Assembly (NCBI GenBank): GCA_018340805.1
Contig: JACMZG010001914.1
Coordinates: 51,315,458-51,379,457, forward strand
Source: Microvelia longipes
Lineage: Eukaryota; Arthropoda; Insecta; Hemiptera; Veliidae
Reading direction: 5' to 3'
DNA: 64,000 bases
Shown here piece after piece: positions 11,828 through 23,410 of the stretch. The notes below the pieces were generated by a model, which worked only from the letters and a program-made list of their open reading frames with translations, did not search any database and was not told the DNA's origin. The translations under genes and the position numbers were made by a program. Position 1 is the stretch's first letter, and each line of letters starts with the position of its first letter.

Positions 11828-12655
11828 CTTTTAGCGAATTTCCTTTGAAATTCGGCTAATGGGATAGGCGTCATGGCGGAATTCGAACCTCGGACACGAC
11901 ACAAATCCGTTTCAGAGGTCCCTAATGACGAAAAAATACATTTCGCGAGACTTTATATATATATATATATTATAATATATATTATATATATATTATTATA
12001 TGTATATATATGTATTTCTAGACACTTTCTTGTAAACACTCTATCTTTCGAACGGATTAATATTTTTTAACTAACTTGGTACAAAATCAACCTTTGGGAG
12101 AACACAAACCCTATTGAAAACCAGGTTTTTGTGACGTCATAAAACCGGTTTGGCTGATCAGCAAAATTTCAAAAATCGGCAAAATTCAGGGTTAATATTT
12201 TTCGCCGCGAAAAAGGTCAATATTTATGTTTTTTTGAGATGCTGAATCGAATGAAACCGGTCCAAAGTCGATACGACACTCTAAGTGACCAAAAAGTCGA
12301 AAAACCATTGTAAATTACCAAAAACCATAATTTAGGTCGATAAAAAATAAATTTCGAGTAGGGTGTCGTTTTCTATGTATTTTTGGGCGCTGAATCAAAT
12401 GAAACCGGTCCGAAGTCGATGCGACCACTCTAAGTTACCAAAAAGTCGAAAAAACCATAAAATTACAGAATACCAAAATTACGGTCGTTGGAAAATAAAT
12501 TTCGAGTAGGGTGTCGTTTTCAATGTTTTTCGGGCTTTGAGTTGAATGCCAGTGTCCGGAGTCAATACGACCACTCAAACTCAGGGTACCTGGGTTCAAA
12601 TCCTGGAAGGGTTGATAATTTTTTATCGTTTTTTTTTTACTTAATATAAGTTTAC
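11828..12655 (+). mobile_element. Composite repeat, copy 2
   Basis: Same order as copy 1: AGCGAATTTCCTTTGAAATT, GGAATTCGAACCTCGG, a short (AT) tract at 11955-12010, the GTGACGTCAT spacer, one to two 148-bp units (anchors near 12239 and 12387) and a B-box module (GGGTTCAAATCC near 12592). A partial palindrome-arm start at 12660-12712 and a second B-box module follow before the full palindrome. Confidence 0.75.
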
Positions 12656-12850
12656 AACTAGAAAATAATTCTGGCGCGGTGGTCCGCATGTCGGGCGAAT
12701 TTCCTTTGGATGCGAGCACTCAAACCCAGAGTACCTGGGTTCAAATCCTAGTAGGGACAATAATTTTTTATCGTTTTTTTACCTAATATAAGTTTACAAC
12801 TAGAAATAATTCTGGCGCGGTGGTCCGCATGTCGGCGAATTTCTTTGGAT
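12577..12850 (+). repeat. Tandem duplication of B-box module plus palindrome-arm start
   Basis: The block CACTCAAACTCAGGGTACCT ... GGCGCGGTGGTCCGCATGTC ... TTTCCTTTGGATGCG occurs twice head to tail (starting near 12572 and 12716). The first arm start breaks off at GGATGCG and joins directly to GAGCACTCAAAC of the second unit. Confidence 0.7.
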
Positions 12851-13500
12851 GCGTGTTTCCGTGCTTTTAACATTATATAAGTTTACAACTACTAAATAAA
12901 TAATTCCGGCGCGGTGCTCCGCTGTCGGGCGAATTTCATGTAGAATGCGTGTTTCCGTGCTAACAACCCATTTCTTGCTTATGCAAGAACCATGCCATTG
13001 CGTTCGGTTCATGCTTTAGAACCTAAGCAGTTACTCAATTGTCAGCACTGCTCGTAACTCATTTTGTCTGTATTTTCCAAAGGAAATGCGCTAAAACCTT
13101 TTAAGATACCTTACTAAGCTTAAAGATAAGTAACCAATCTTTAAATTAGTGCAAATAATAGTGCGTACTAATTTTAGAGGCATAGTTGTGTATAACCAAC
13201 TGGATAATTATGCGCATTTCCTTTGGAAAATACAGACAAAATGAGTTACGAGCAGTGCTTGCAATTGAGTAACTGCTTAGGTTCTAAAGCATGAACCGAA
13301 CACGCAATGGGCATGGTTCTTGCATAAGCAAGAATGGGTTTCTTTAGCACGGAAACACGCATTCTACATGAAATTCGCCGACAGCGGAGCACCGCGCCGG
13401 AATTATTTATTTAGTAGTTGTAAACTTATATAATGTTAAAAACACGGAAACACGCATCCAAAGGAAATTCGCCCGACATGCGGACCACCGCGCCAGAATT
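12808..13500. repeat. Large palindrome, arms about 285 bp, spacer 120 bp (copy 2)
   Basis: 12808-13091 pairs with 13212-13500. Closely related to the palindrome at 10351-11010, with an extra GAACCATGCCATTGCGTTCG block in both arms (near 12987-13008 and 13300-13317). Because both arms share this block, the arms are kept alike by gene conversion or moved as a unit. Confidence 0.9.
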
Positions 13501-13520
13501 TTTACATTATTGATAATTGT

Positions 13521-13605
13521 CTACAATAAATGTATTTGACATAGTTCTCATACTGGTAAAAGTGACTTGGCAGTCTTGATAGGAGGAATCACCCAGTTGT
13601 GATAC
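13521..13605 (+). repeat. Dispersed 85-bp repeat (partner at 36275-36358)
   Basis: Shares AAATGTATTTGACATAGT, then CTCAT, GGT and AGGAGGAATCACCCAGT with 36275-36358. At the second site it lies just downstream of a LINE ORF2 end on the minus strand, so it may be that LINE's 3' UTR. Confidence 0.6.
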
Positions 13606-13609
13606 TTCG

Positions 13610-13960
13610 TGGCGTGGTTAGCTCATAACTCGACAACTACTTAAAGGATTTAGACCAAAGTTTAAACTTAGACTAATCATTTATCATAGATCTTGATCAG
13701 TGCTAAAATAACAGTAGGAGATTAGTGTAAAAATTTATTTTTTGAGTGCTTACAGCTCGGAATCTAATTAATAGATCTTGACTAAACTTTAAACTTAGAA
13801 CGCTTATAGGTATGAGTAGTGAGTAGTCACTTGTTAAGTTTTATTGGTACACGGTCGAAAATAAAATGGTTTAGTGCAACACTATATTTAAAGTGCTTAC
13901 AGATTGGAATGTAATCGATGGATCTTGACTAAACTCTACAATTAAACGACTCATAGGTCA
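13610..13960 (+). repeat. Degenerate tandem repeat, about 150-165 bp unit
   Basis: Three loose copies of GATCTTGACTAAACT..AAACTTAGA..CATAGGT with AGTGCTTACAG between them (near 13650, 13775 and 13915). Confidence 0.45.
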
Positions 13961-15395
13961 TATTGGCCACATTACATGTCTCAACGAAATTCCTTCACTA
14001 ATATCAATAGGCGTATATTGAATTGTTTAATTTGTGGCCTATTTTGTAATGAATATTATTGTATTCTCATTAAAAGTCAAAACACACGATTTAAGAATTC
14101 CATTTTTGATCGTCAACTTATCGAAACAAGGAACTCACCAAGCAATCATAAAGAACGGCTTGAGAATCACCGGACGGACAAAAACATCCTAAACAAGAAA
14201 TTTTCTAGCTTACAAGAAAAACAATTGTTACAACTGTTAACAACTTTTATTTTTTTGTAGTTCTCCAAGTAATAATTAATAATTTGTTGTTTGATAAATA
14301 AAATATTTGCCGAGCGAAGCTTGGGTATCACTGCGAATATATTAATAAAATATATTTCTAGTGAATAATATTAATACTTGATTATAAGAAACAATAGAAT
14401 ATTTAGGATAGTTTAATCAAATAATTTAGTATTTCATACTTTCTTTATCACAACTAGATTAATTGTATATTTAGTATCCCTATAAATTTTGAATCCCTAT
14501 AAATTCGAACTTAAAACTATAAAATCGCATATAAATGTTCTCACTTTTTTTTCAAAACGGTTGCACGAAATACTGTTCAAATTTAGGTTAAAGTCAATTT
14601 CTTTAAAAAAAACATTTCACCAGATTAAAACGGAAACAATTAAAATCATATTAAATATCAACACACGCAACCCCATCCCTGGTAACATATTCAGACGGTT
14701 TATATCTCCATAATACCAACCCTGTGTTGCCCCAAGGAAAATCGATACAATATTTTAAGTTTCTTGTTTTTTATAAACTTTATGTATTTTGTTCTTTTTC
14801 AATACTGTCTTGGATTAAAAACAGAAAAAAATTGTTTTCTAAAAAATTAAAAAAACTAAGTAATTAAAATTGATTACAACCTGTTATTTGTTGCTCAAAT
14901 TTATAAAATAATTTACAAGAAGCAAAGCATTCATTATTGATCGACATATAATTAACGTTTATTGGTTATTTTACACCCGTTACATTATAAATATTTTTGC
15001 AATGTCTTTAATAATAAACCATAAAGAGTCAATTAGTAACACGACATGATTTTCCCTCGTTTTTTATTAAAAAAATGTGTTTCACGGATAAAATTATATA
15101 GTAAGAGTAATAATTAGGGTTTCAAGTAATAATTTTAATGTATTTTAGTAAACGGAAAGTTCAATGACAAGATGATCTAAATAATATAATTATGTCAACT
15201 ATTCATGTTTTGCAAAACACGGTAGTATCAAATGATATATGATCCAAATACTAAGAGAATTATTACTTTAAAAGAGGGGTATACGATGAGCAAGATTTAG
15301 GCGTAAATACGAATCTTTTGTTTTAAGCTTACTGTATTCAAATTAATATCTCAGGTAAAAATATAATATGTATCAAAAAAATCAATAAAAACTTC
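13961..15395. other. AT-rich intronic stretch, nothing recognised
   Basis: Frames of 94 and 74 codons on the plus strand have no recognisable motif and AT-driven composition (many N, K, I, F), so they are not called. Confidence 0.45.
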
Positions 15396-15396
15396 A

Positions 15397-15562
15397 TAGT
15401 CCAAGAGCCAGGCCTAAAACATGTGACTCATTTGGTACTACTTTAAACCATTTTTTTCTGAAAATATACCTTTAATTATGAAAGAAAGCATAGTCTGTCT
15501 ATCAGAGTGGAGCCCTTCATATAAATGCGTTCTCTTAAAATATTGGAAAATCGCACAAAGTT
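15397..15562 (+). repeat. Dispersed repeat GTCCAAGAGCCAGGCCTAAA (copy 1)
   Basis: Shares GTCCAAGAGCCAGGCCTAAA, TTTCTGAAAATATACCTT and GTCTGTCTATC..AGAG..GAGCCC with 63835-64000. A shorter match is at 51882-51985. Class unknown. Confidence 0.75.
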
Positions 15563-15589
15563 AACATAAAAAATTATATGATTTGAAAT

Positions 15590-15860
15590 TCGCACATAAA
15601 ATATTATATTATAATTATACATATTATTATATATGAAATATACACAACAAATTATATGATAATTATACATGAAAATAGACATAACATATTATATGATAAT
15701 TATATATGAAAATAGAAATAAAATAAGATATTATATATGAATATAGACATAAATATTATATGATAATTGTATATGAAATAGAAATAAATAATAGATAATT
15801 ATATATGAATATAGACATAAAATATTATATGATAATTATATATGAAAATTGACAAAAAAT
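15590..15860 (+). repeat. AT-rich minisatellite, about 35-bp unit
   Basis: Repeats of GACATAAAATATTATATGAT followed by AATTATATATGAAAATA, about seven imperfect units. Confidence 0.8.
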
Positions 15861-17673
15861 ATTTTTTTAGATAAAGCCATACGAACCTAAAATTCTTATT
15901 AAAAATTAAATAATTCCTCATTAGACAGATCAATACTAAGTAAGACATAAAAAATATAAGATAAATTTATAAAAACATTAAAATATTAAATATTTTACAT
16001 AAATTCTTTGAGATCTATTCCTTATTTGATGAAGCCAGATTAACTTGAAGTTAAACGTTAAATAAGACAGATCAAATTACATAAAATCGCAGTATTAATA
16101 TAATATTAATATAATTTTCCTTACAAAATTAATTACTTTTCTTAAAGCATTTTTTGGAAGGTTTCTTTGCTTTTCTTCTCATAAATTATGTCATGTTAAG
16201 CATATTAAAATTAATGACTTAAAATATAAAATAACGACTTGACAAATAAAACAAAGCAATTGTAAGGCAACATGCTCTTTTTTCTTATTATTAATTTCTA
16301 TTTAACTAACAAACAAAAAAATATATTCGTTAAGAATGTTTTAAGAAAGTATTTTATTATAATTCAAATATAAATATTTTTTACAAAAAAAATCGGCTTC
16401 ATATAACACTTTGAAACAACTGCTTAAAAATTAATTAAACGGCTCGTTTGTTAATCTATTTTAATTTTGTTAATAAAGATGTCATTCCTTCATCTTTAAT
16501 TTTTATTCGTTTTCTTACTTTTCTTATGCTGAACAGTCTTATTTTTCATTAATAAAACAAGTGTTGTAAAATTCTTTACCAAACTTTTTTAGAGAGTAAT
16601 TTTAATTTAAGACAAATGAAAAGAGGTCTTTTTTAAGGTTTAGTTTAGTTTTGTACTTGTAAAAACAGAAATTACACGATAATAAAATAATAGTGGTGGA
16701 GGTTCAGATACAGTGCTTCCTAGATGTGCTGTAAGACTTAGATAATATTTGAACTACAGAAAGCTCAGGGATTAACCCATTGATCAATAAGACAATAAAT
16801 ATGTAATGTATAATGCTCATATCAATAAATAGAGAAAAGATACCAAATACTTCATAAGGTTGGGTATTATTTAAATTTTCGAATTTCTTTGAAAATTCGC
16901 TAAACACCGATGTTTAGCGAATAAATATTACATTTAATTTTTGGGTACCTCGGGTACTTTGTACGTACGAGTACCTTTTCCTCATCACATAAGATTCTCT
17001 ACGCTCATCCTCCCTACTTCGGACACGCTTCGTTCGTCCTCAGATAGTATAGTCATCCTTTTTATTCTCAGCGGTCACCCGTCCAGGCTCTAACCACGCT
17101 CTATGCTGCTTAGCTTTCATGATAAAAAATCATTTATATACTTAAAGCACCTGTTTATTACGTACAGGTATACACTTGTACTGAATTTCAACTCAATTTA
17201 ATTATTTCCCGACTTTTAACAATAAAAAAAACGTACACAAGTCATCGGATTAAAATGAAACTAATTTACAAAAACGTTTTACAAACTCATATTGAGCACT
17301 AGATTAACAATAAACTATATGATTGAAATGAAACTTGGTACATATTTTAGTTTTATACACGGCTAGATGCGTGCCGAATCTCAATCCGATTGCGTTTTAT
17401 GATTTTTCGATATTTTCTCTAAGTCATAATTGCGGGTTGTGATGTTATACAAAATAATTGTCTGATGTTATACACCTACAGACTAATTTTAGTAATAAGC
17501 TTTAACTCTCTAGCATAAATATACTGGGAGCTACAATGATAACTCACACACACACAAACAGCCAGCCTACTTAGTAAAAATCACTCAGAAGGCCTTAAAA
17601 ACACCTGAAACCGGTGACATCCCGGTTTCGGATTACTCTGTAAAAACCACTTGCTTCCCATCACTTGCTTCCT

Positions 17674-18135
17674 GTCCTCCCATCACCGCATCAACCTCAA
17701 TTCACCACTCCTCATCGGAGACAACATCAATCCTCTGGAGTGTTAGGACAGGAGTATGGAATTTTGCTAGAAATAAAAATTATATGAAACCCCATCCTGT
17801 CCTGACACTTAAACCAAGATGTGGGAGTTATTGTTTCTTAGGGTTTACAGTGGGGAGTCTATATAAGAGCCTAGGGTCCCTACAGCACTGCTTATATTAC
17901 GCCAATTCTATATACTCCAGTCTTATCTATTTTGCCAGTTACAGCTCTTCTTAATAGAAATTCTTCATTTAATTATTTAATACATATAGTTAATATCACC
18001 GTGCAGTGCTATAATGATCTGTTTCCCTACGGATACTCCACAAGGAAAACCCTTATTTACAGCCATAAATTTTAATATTATTTATCATAAACGCAATTAT
18101 ATTTTTTTATACTTTTGTTTTATTGTTTATTTGCT
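17674..18135 (+). mobile_element. LTR-like element, copy 2 (nested)
   Basis: Near-identical to 6921-7385 and in the same orientation. It sits inside the head of 5S-type copy C, so it inserted after that copy. A 71-codon frame starting at 18014 covers its right end and host repeat, and is not called a gene. Confidence 0.65.
17860..17867 (+). promoter_or_regulatory. TATA box TATATAAG in LTR-like copy 2
   Basis: GTCTATATAAGAGCC is conserved with copy 1 at 7095. Confidence 0.5.
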
Positions 18136-18219
18136 CTACCCAGCTGCCCTAACAATACCTAATTTTTACCCTATTTATACCTACGGTATAAATGAGAATA
18201 AGGAAAAAATCAAACAAGT

Positions 18220-19585
18220 AAATGAATAAAAACGTTCCTCCACGAAAGAGAAAATGAAATTAATAGTGTATCAAACAAACAAGAGTTTGTATAGGGTATC
18301 AAACTGTGGTATAGGGGAGAGTTGAGGTCTCTTAAAAGATAATAAACCCTCTGAAGCCCCAACCAGTAGACCCAGGTCTCAACCGAGTGACCGAATCTAT
18401 ATAGCTCTTTATTATCTGCTTTTTTGATTTCACGATGACCACTCAACTATCGCTGTATTTTTTAACGCGGATAGACGATTCCAACCTTTTATTCATAATT
18501 AATTGACTCTACCCAAGATTTACGTCTTCTTGAAATTTTCTTTCAGCACATGCTATCATATAGTTCAAAAGCGACGGCAGAAAGAATCTAAGACAAATTA
18601 TCAATAGTGTAAAAGTAGATAGGTTAACTACGTATAGTAGCACACATTTAGGGACATTGATTTGACTTCAAATGAAAGATTTGAATTATTGTAGCAAGTT
18701 TGAAACAAACGTTTCGAGTATCGGAACATGAGGCAAGAAAAAAGCTACTTGTCTGTATGGTTTCTAAGGCTACAGGGTAGACAATGGTTCTTGAAAAACA
18801 TTATATTTCCTTTTATCCTAACAATTTTTACAAAACAGATTCGTAATTAAATCTGGGAGAGTATTCCAGTATAGAATATTTTCGGATGATCGTTATTCAC
18901 TGCTTAAGAGCTCTCAGGAGTTTCCCATCTGATCCCTTTGATCTTTCCTTTAATAATGGCAAAAGGAAAACTTTTTTCCATCTCATTTTTCGCTATCTAT
19001 GCATAGAAGCCTCCCTTTATCATTAACAGAGATTATTTAATTAAAATATTTCTAATATAAAAGAAAATTTAAGAGAAGCTTTTAACCTCGTTATTCATTT
19101 TATTTTTATACTTTTTATACGAAGAAAACACTCCGCCATTTTGGCATTTTTAAGGTTCAGTGACGTAATATAAAAAGTTTATATATAAGTTGTTTTTTTC
19201 GTGAAGGTAATTTCCTATGCTGCCAATTTGTCCCAACATACCGCCTTCCAATTTCTAAAAGAATTTCCAGATAGAATTTTAAGAGGTGTTTTTTCCACCT
19301 ATAAGATTTATGTTCCTTAAAAACAAGGGTAGGTTTTTCCCTGGAAAATGTAGGAATGTTCTCCCTACCATTTTTTTAGACTAAAGATGCCATGATACAG
19401 TTTATTTATTTACATTACCGCATATCTCAACAAACTCTGCGAATAACAGCATACTTAATCTTGTATAAGTTATAAAATTATATTTCTATGCTATTTATTT
19501 TTCATCGCTTTTTGACCTTTATGAGGTTATATTTTTCAAAGCATTTTAACAAACATAAGTTTATGATTTGCAATAAGTAATTTTT
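18220..19585. other. Intronic stretch, nothing recognised
   Basis: Ordinary AT-rich sequence. A weak tRNA-like stretch on the minus strand (18340-18450) is discussed under rejected items. Confidence 0.45.
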
Positions 19586-19589
19586 AAAT

Positions 19590-19672
19590 CTGGGGGCACG
19601 GCAGTGCTCCCACCAAGTCTAGCGGTCACTGATGTACCACCCTTTACAGCCTATTATCACCCCCTCGTATTT
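19590..19672 (-). repeat. Dispersed repeat with AGTGACCGCTAGACTTGG (copy 1)
   Basis: The reverse complement of 32650-32744. Shared text on that strand includes CTGTAAAGG, CAGTGACCGCTAGACTTGG and CCCCCAG. Possibly the conserved end of a SINE or LINE. Class unknown. Confidence 0.75.
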
Positions 19673-19879
19673 TTTTTAAGGACATTAAAAAATATAATTT
19701 TAATATTGACTAAAAGCTCTTGTTGAGCTGACCCATTCTACCGACTTTAATATAATTGCCATTTACAGGCGTTGAGATATAATGGCTCAAAGTTAGGTAG
19801 TTTTGGCACTCACTCACTCAAAACTCTAAGGTTTTTGAAAGTTTATGTATAAATTATTGCAACCCAGCATTTATAAGCT

Positions 19880-19949
19880 TTCTTGGCTCAGAGGTCAAAG
19901 TGGTCGCTCAGTGTCTCAAAGGTTAGCGGTTCGACTCCCGGAAGGGGCG
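19880..19949 (+). repeat. tRNA-like SINE head
   Basis: TGGCTCAGAGGTCAAAGTGG resembles a pol III A-box and GGTTCGACTCC matches the B-box, 40-50 bases apart. No balanced cloverleaf or good acceptor stem, so I infer a tRNA-derived SINE head, not a tRNA gene. Confidence 0.5.
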
Positions 19950-20129
19950 TTTATTTTTGATCTTTTGAATATTTCTGTATTGCAATAAATGGATATTTAT
20001 TTATTTATTTTTATTGAATATTTCTGTGTCCAACTGATTTTTGATCGAAACATTTTTTCGTGTATTATGAAATGATTGCCGGTTAATGATGTCAAAAACA
20101 TTATTTACCGAATAGCCAACTAAACCAGA

Positions 20130-20490
20130 TTGGATTGACGTCAGATTTTAAACCGGTCAGTTTGTAAACGCTACGTCCAGATTGACGTTAATCGAAACCG
20201 TCGTTTGTTACGGAAAAAAACGTCTACGATTGACTAAACCGGTCAGTTTGTTACGTCAGATGTTACGTTAAGTCGAAACCGGTCAGTTTGTAAACGCTAC
20301 GTCAGACGTTAAGTCGAAACAGTTTGTAACGTCGAAACCGGTCAGTTGTAAACGCTACGTCAGATGTTGACGTTAAGTCGAAACCGGTCAGTTTGTAAAC
20401 GCTACGTCAGATGTTGACGTTAAGTCGAAACCGGTCAGTTTGTAAACGCTACGTCAGATGTTGACGTTAAGTCGAAACCAGAGTTTTCAA
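20130..20490 (+). repeat. 47-bp minisatellite (AAACCGGTCAGTTTGTAAAC)
   Basis: The last three full units start GTCGAAACC at 20377, 20424 and 20471, exactly 47 bp apart. Earlier units carry deletions. Each unit contains AAACCGGTCAGTTTGTAAAC, GCTACGTCAGATGTT and GACGTTAAGTCG, so ACGT/GTCAG motifs recur. Confidence 0.92.
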
Positions 20491-20556
20491 CTTTTATAAA
20501 AGTTGAGTTTCGAAAAAGTTTATAATTTTTCAATAGTATTGTGGATGATACGGTCT

Positions 20557-20800
20557 GCCTCCGTGGCCGTGATCGTAAAGGCGTTCGATTTCGGCACCGG
20601 AGGTCCGGGTTCGCAGCCGGGCTATGCTCTAGATTTTAAGAATAGTATTTGTATTAAAAAGATTTCGCCAACTTTTATTAATTTTTAGAGTGTAGTAAAT
20701 GCAACCCACCTGAGGTGGTTACCGCAGGGTGAATACCCTGATGGCCGAAAGGCCTAAAACGGGCATTTTATTTCATTTATTTTATTTTATTTTGGATTAA
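20557..20800 (+). mobile_element. SINE, class II tRNA-like head (copy 1)
   Basis: The head GCCTCCGTGGCCGTGATCG has an A-box like that of leucine/serine tRNAs, and GGGTTCGCAGCC is the B-box. The body has three small hairpins: CCACCTGAGGTGG, GGGTGAATACCC and GGCCGAAAGGCC. The tail is a T/A-rich simple repeat. The second copy is at 40818-41055. A 61-codon frame through it is not a gene. Confidence 0.8.
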
Positions 20801-21656
20801 TATATTATTGCTTTTAATTCTAGATATTTTTTAACATCATGGTGAGTTAACAATATTTTAGAAAAAAACAATTTCTAAATCTTACAAATTATTCTAAAGT
20901 AATCAGACCTGGCAAAACTGTACAACACATGAACAATAAGTTAAAGAACCTTAAAGGCTATGTAGTAAAGGCTTATAAGAATGGATTTGGAACTCTTTAA
21001 TTGTACCAAATTAAGCTTTATATTGTTATTGTTATGAACAAGGCTTCTACGAGTTGATTATAATAACGTTAATCATGCAATTACAATGCTAACCTGATTA
21101 GTTTCATTACACTACCCAAACCTCTTAGTAAACACCTTTAGAATTAAAGGATGGTGTATAAGAAAATATTTTTTCCTATACGTATTAAATCATAAACTTT
21201 CCAGACTCTATTATTACTAAGGACTTTTTATATAAAATAAGTTTCAGAAAAAAAGACTTTGCAAGACTCGCGAAAAGCTCAAAAGAACGCACAGAATAAA
21301 AAGTTGAGTTCCTTAAGTCTACTTAAAAAACAAAAGTCACAACTTTTAGATGAAGACTGAAAGGCAAATACGCTACAAAAAGAATAAGGGGGAACAAAGG
21401 GATTACAGAGTAAATAAGTCTGGAATAAGTGAGTGAATAAGGAGGTGAATTATTAAGGAGATAAGATGAAGAACAAAGTGTAGAATAGGCCAAGTATTTA
21501 AAGAACAATAGGTTCCTTTGAGATTTAGCATCATTTGTATTTTTCAATATCATGATAATTTCAGACAAATAAAATAAAAAGCCGCTGGGCTTGCGGAATA
21601 ATGCTAATAAATAAATATAAGTCATTATCAGAATATCTGGTGCGGGGTACTTTAAA

Positions 21657-22405
21657 ACTTTTCCTCATTACATCGGATTCCCTTGTCTCGTCCTCAGAAT
21701 ACACAGTTCGCCAAAGTTATACAACAACATGCCTTTGGAATCTTATCGCTCGTCCTCAGATAGTAAATGCATCCGTATCATTCTCAGCTGTCTCCCATAC
21801 AGCACTGACCACGCTCAATGCTCCTTAATTTTTATGATCCAACAAAAATCATGGATATACTTGTCGTATTGAAACGAAACTTAGTGTACTTATTTATTAG
21901 GTAATAATATACACTTGTACCAAATTTGAACTCAATTAAATCACTTTCTGATTTTTTACAATATTTTTAAAAAACGTACACAAGTCATTCAATAAAAATT
22001 GAATTAATACTGATAGTGAGATGAAACTTAACACATATGTTAATCTTATACATAGTCACATACGTGCAAAATCTCACGTATGTTAAATCTCATTATACGA
22101 TTATCCGATCGCATAATGTTTCAGCGTTTTATGATTTTTAGAAATTTTCGCAGAGTCATTATTGCGGGTTAATAACGTCATAAAAAATAGTGGGTGAATG
22201 ATTTTTGTACAAAATTTCAACTCTCAAGCATAAATAAACAGGGCGCTACGATTATAACAGACACACTCACACACATACAGATAGACAACTTTGCAAAAAC
22301 CACTCAGGAAGCCTTAAAAACGCCTGAAACAGATAATTTCCGTTTGGGATTTTTTTGCAAACACAATACTTTTCCTATATGCCTACGGTATAAATGAGGA
22401 AAAGT
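21657..22405 (-). mobile_element. 5S-type element, best complete copy (copy D, reference for the family)
   Basis: Bounded by a perfect 13-bp inverted repeat, ACTTTTCCTCATT at 21657 and AATGAGGAAAAGT ending at 22405. Order in sense (minus strand): a head that folds as a hairpin with AGGAAAAGT arms around a TATACC/GGTATA core; GTCACCGGAATTATCCGTTT-like text; a (GT)-rich spot; TTATGACGTTATTAACCC; a 5S rRNA-like block (ATCATAAAAATTAAG, GTGGTCAGTGCTGTAT, GGGAGACAGCTGAGAAT); and a tail with GACGAGCG. No ORF. Plausibly a non-autonomous DNA element that captured a 5S segment. Frames of 75 and 67 codons in it are spurious. Confidence 0.85.
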
Positions 22406-22732
22406 AAAAATAACGATAATGAGTCATAAGCCGTTGGCTTACGAGGGAATATACCAGCGGAATGTAATACTAAAGATGCTAACCACCCTTAGTCATAGTG
22501 TAACTACAAAATGTATTACAATATGAGGATGTTACAATTGATAACGATACGTCACAAACCTCTAATCATTAAAGAGTGTGTCTGTCTGCAACGGTTAGCT
22601 TATACAAAACTAAACAAGGAAGGCAATTGAAATAAATTTAAGTATTTAATTAAAGATGATAAATATTATCAATCAAATATCAACGCAAATTTTATCAAGA
22701 ATGGATTAGATTAGAGCAAAAAATGTCCTTAA

Positions 22733-23410
22733 GGGGAACCTGGGAACTTATCCTCGCTACATCGGATTCGCTACGCTCGCACACCACTTCAGACTCGCTA
22801 CGTTCGTCCTCAGACAGTAAAAAATTGGTTTTATTCCCAACGGTTATCCATCCAGGTAATGACTTTGCTCGATGCTGCTTTTCTTTAATAATCCAACAAA
22901 ACGGCAGATATACTTGCCGTATTGAAACATAGTATACTTATTTATTACATAAAGGTATATATTTGTACCTGAGTTCGACTCAATTAGATTATTTTCCGAC
23001 TTTACCCAATTTTTTTAAAAAACGTACACCAGTCATTTCATAAAAATTGAACTAATGCCAATAATGACATGAAACTTGACACATATGTTGGTTTTATATA
23101 CGACTACATGCGGGCCAAATCTCTAACAGAGCGACAATTTTGCTTAGTCATTACAGCGGGTTCATAAAGTCATACAAAATATTTTCCGGTAGGCACAGCT
23201 AAAAGTATCAACTCTCTAGAATTCATACACTGAGAGCTACGGTGATGACAAACACACACACACACATAAAAGTAAACAACTTTGTGGAAACTACTTAGGA
23301 GGGCTTAAAAACACCTAAAAACAATAATTTCGGTGACATCCGGGTTTCGGACTTTTTCGCAAACACCATACTTTTCCTCCTATATACTTACTGTATGAAT
23401 GGGGAAAAGA
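22733..23410 (-). mobile_element. 5S-type element, nearly complete (copy E)
   Basis: Antisense copy starting GGGAACTTATCCTCGCTACA and ending GAATGGGGAAAAG. The 5S block is reduced. The (CA)n spot near 23250 and the CATCCGGGTTTCGGACTTTT stretch are kept. Lies 0.3 kb from copy D in the same orientation. Confidence 0.8.

Larger units (their letters stand above)
16935..18215 (-). mobile_element. 5S-type element copy C, interrupted by LTR-like copy 2
   Basis: A nearly complete antisense copy. Tail and GCTTCGTTCGTCC block start at 16935, the 5S-like block is near 17065-17120 (GCGGTCACCCGTCC, then GCTGCTTAGCTTTCATGA), and the middle runs to about 17640. The terminal piece CCTACGGTATAAATGAG is displaced to about 18180-18200. 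The displacement equals the nested LTR-like insertion. Confidence 0.8.

Noticed and set aside
18340..18450. tRNA-derived SINE on the minus strand
   Set aside because: TAGTTGAGTGGTCATCG resembles an A-box, but GGTTGAGACCT is a poor B-box and there is no second copy.
20700..20765. Hammerhead ribozyme in the SINE body (CTGATG, stem, GAA)
   Set aside because: CTGATGA and a stem-loop are present in the 40818 copy, but GAAA does not follow stem II directly (TCTGAAGG instead). The 20557 copy lacks CTGATGA. The core is not satisfied.
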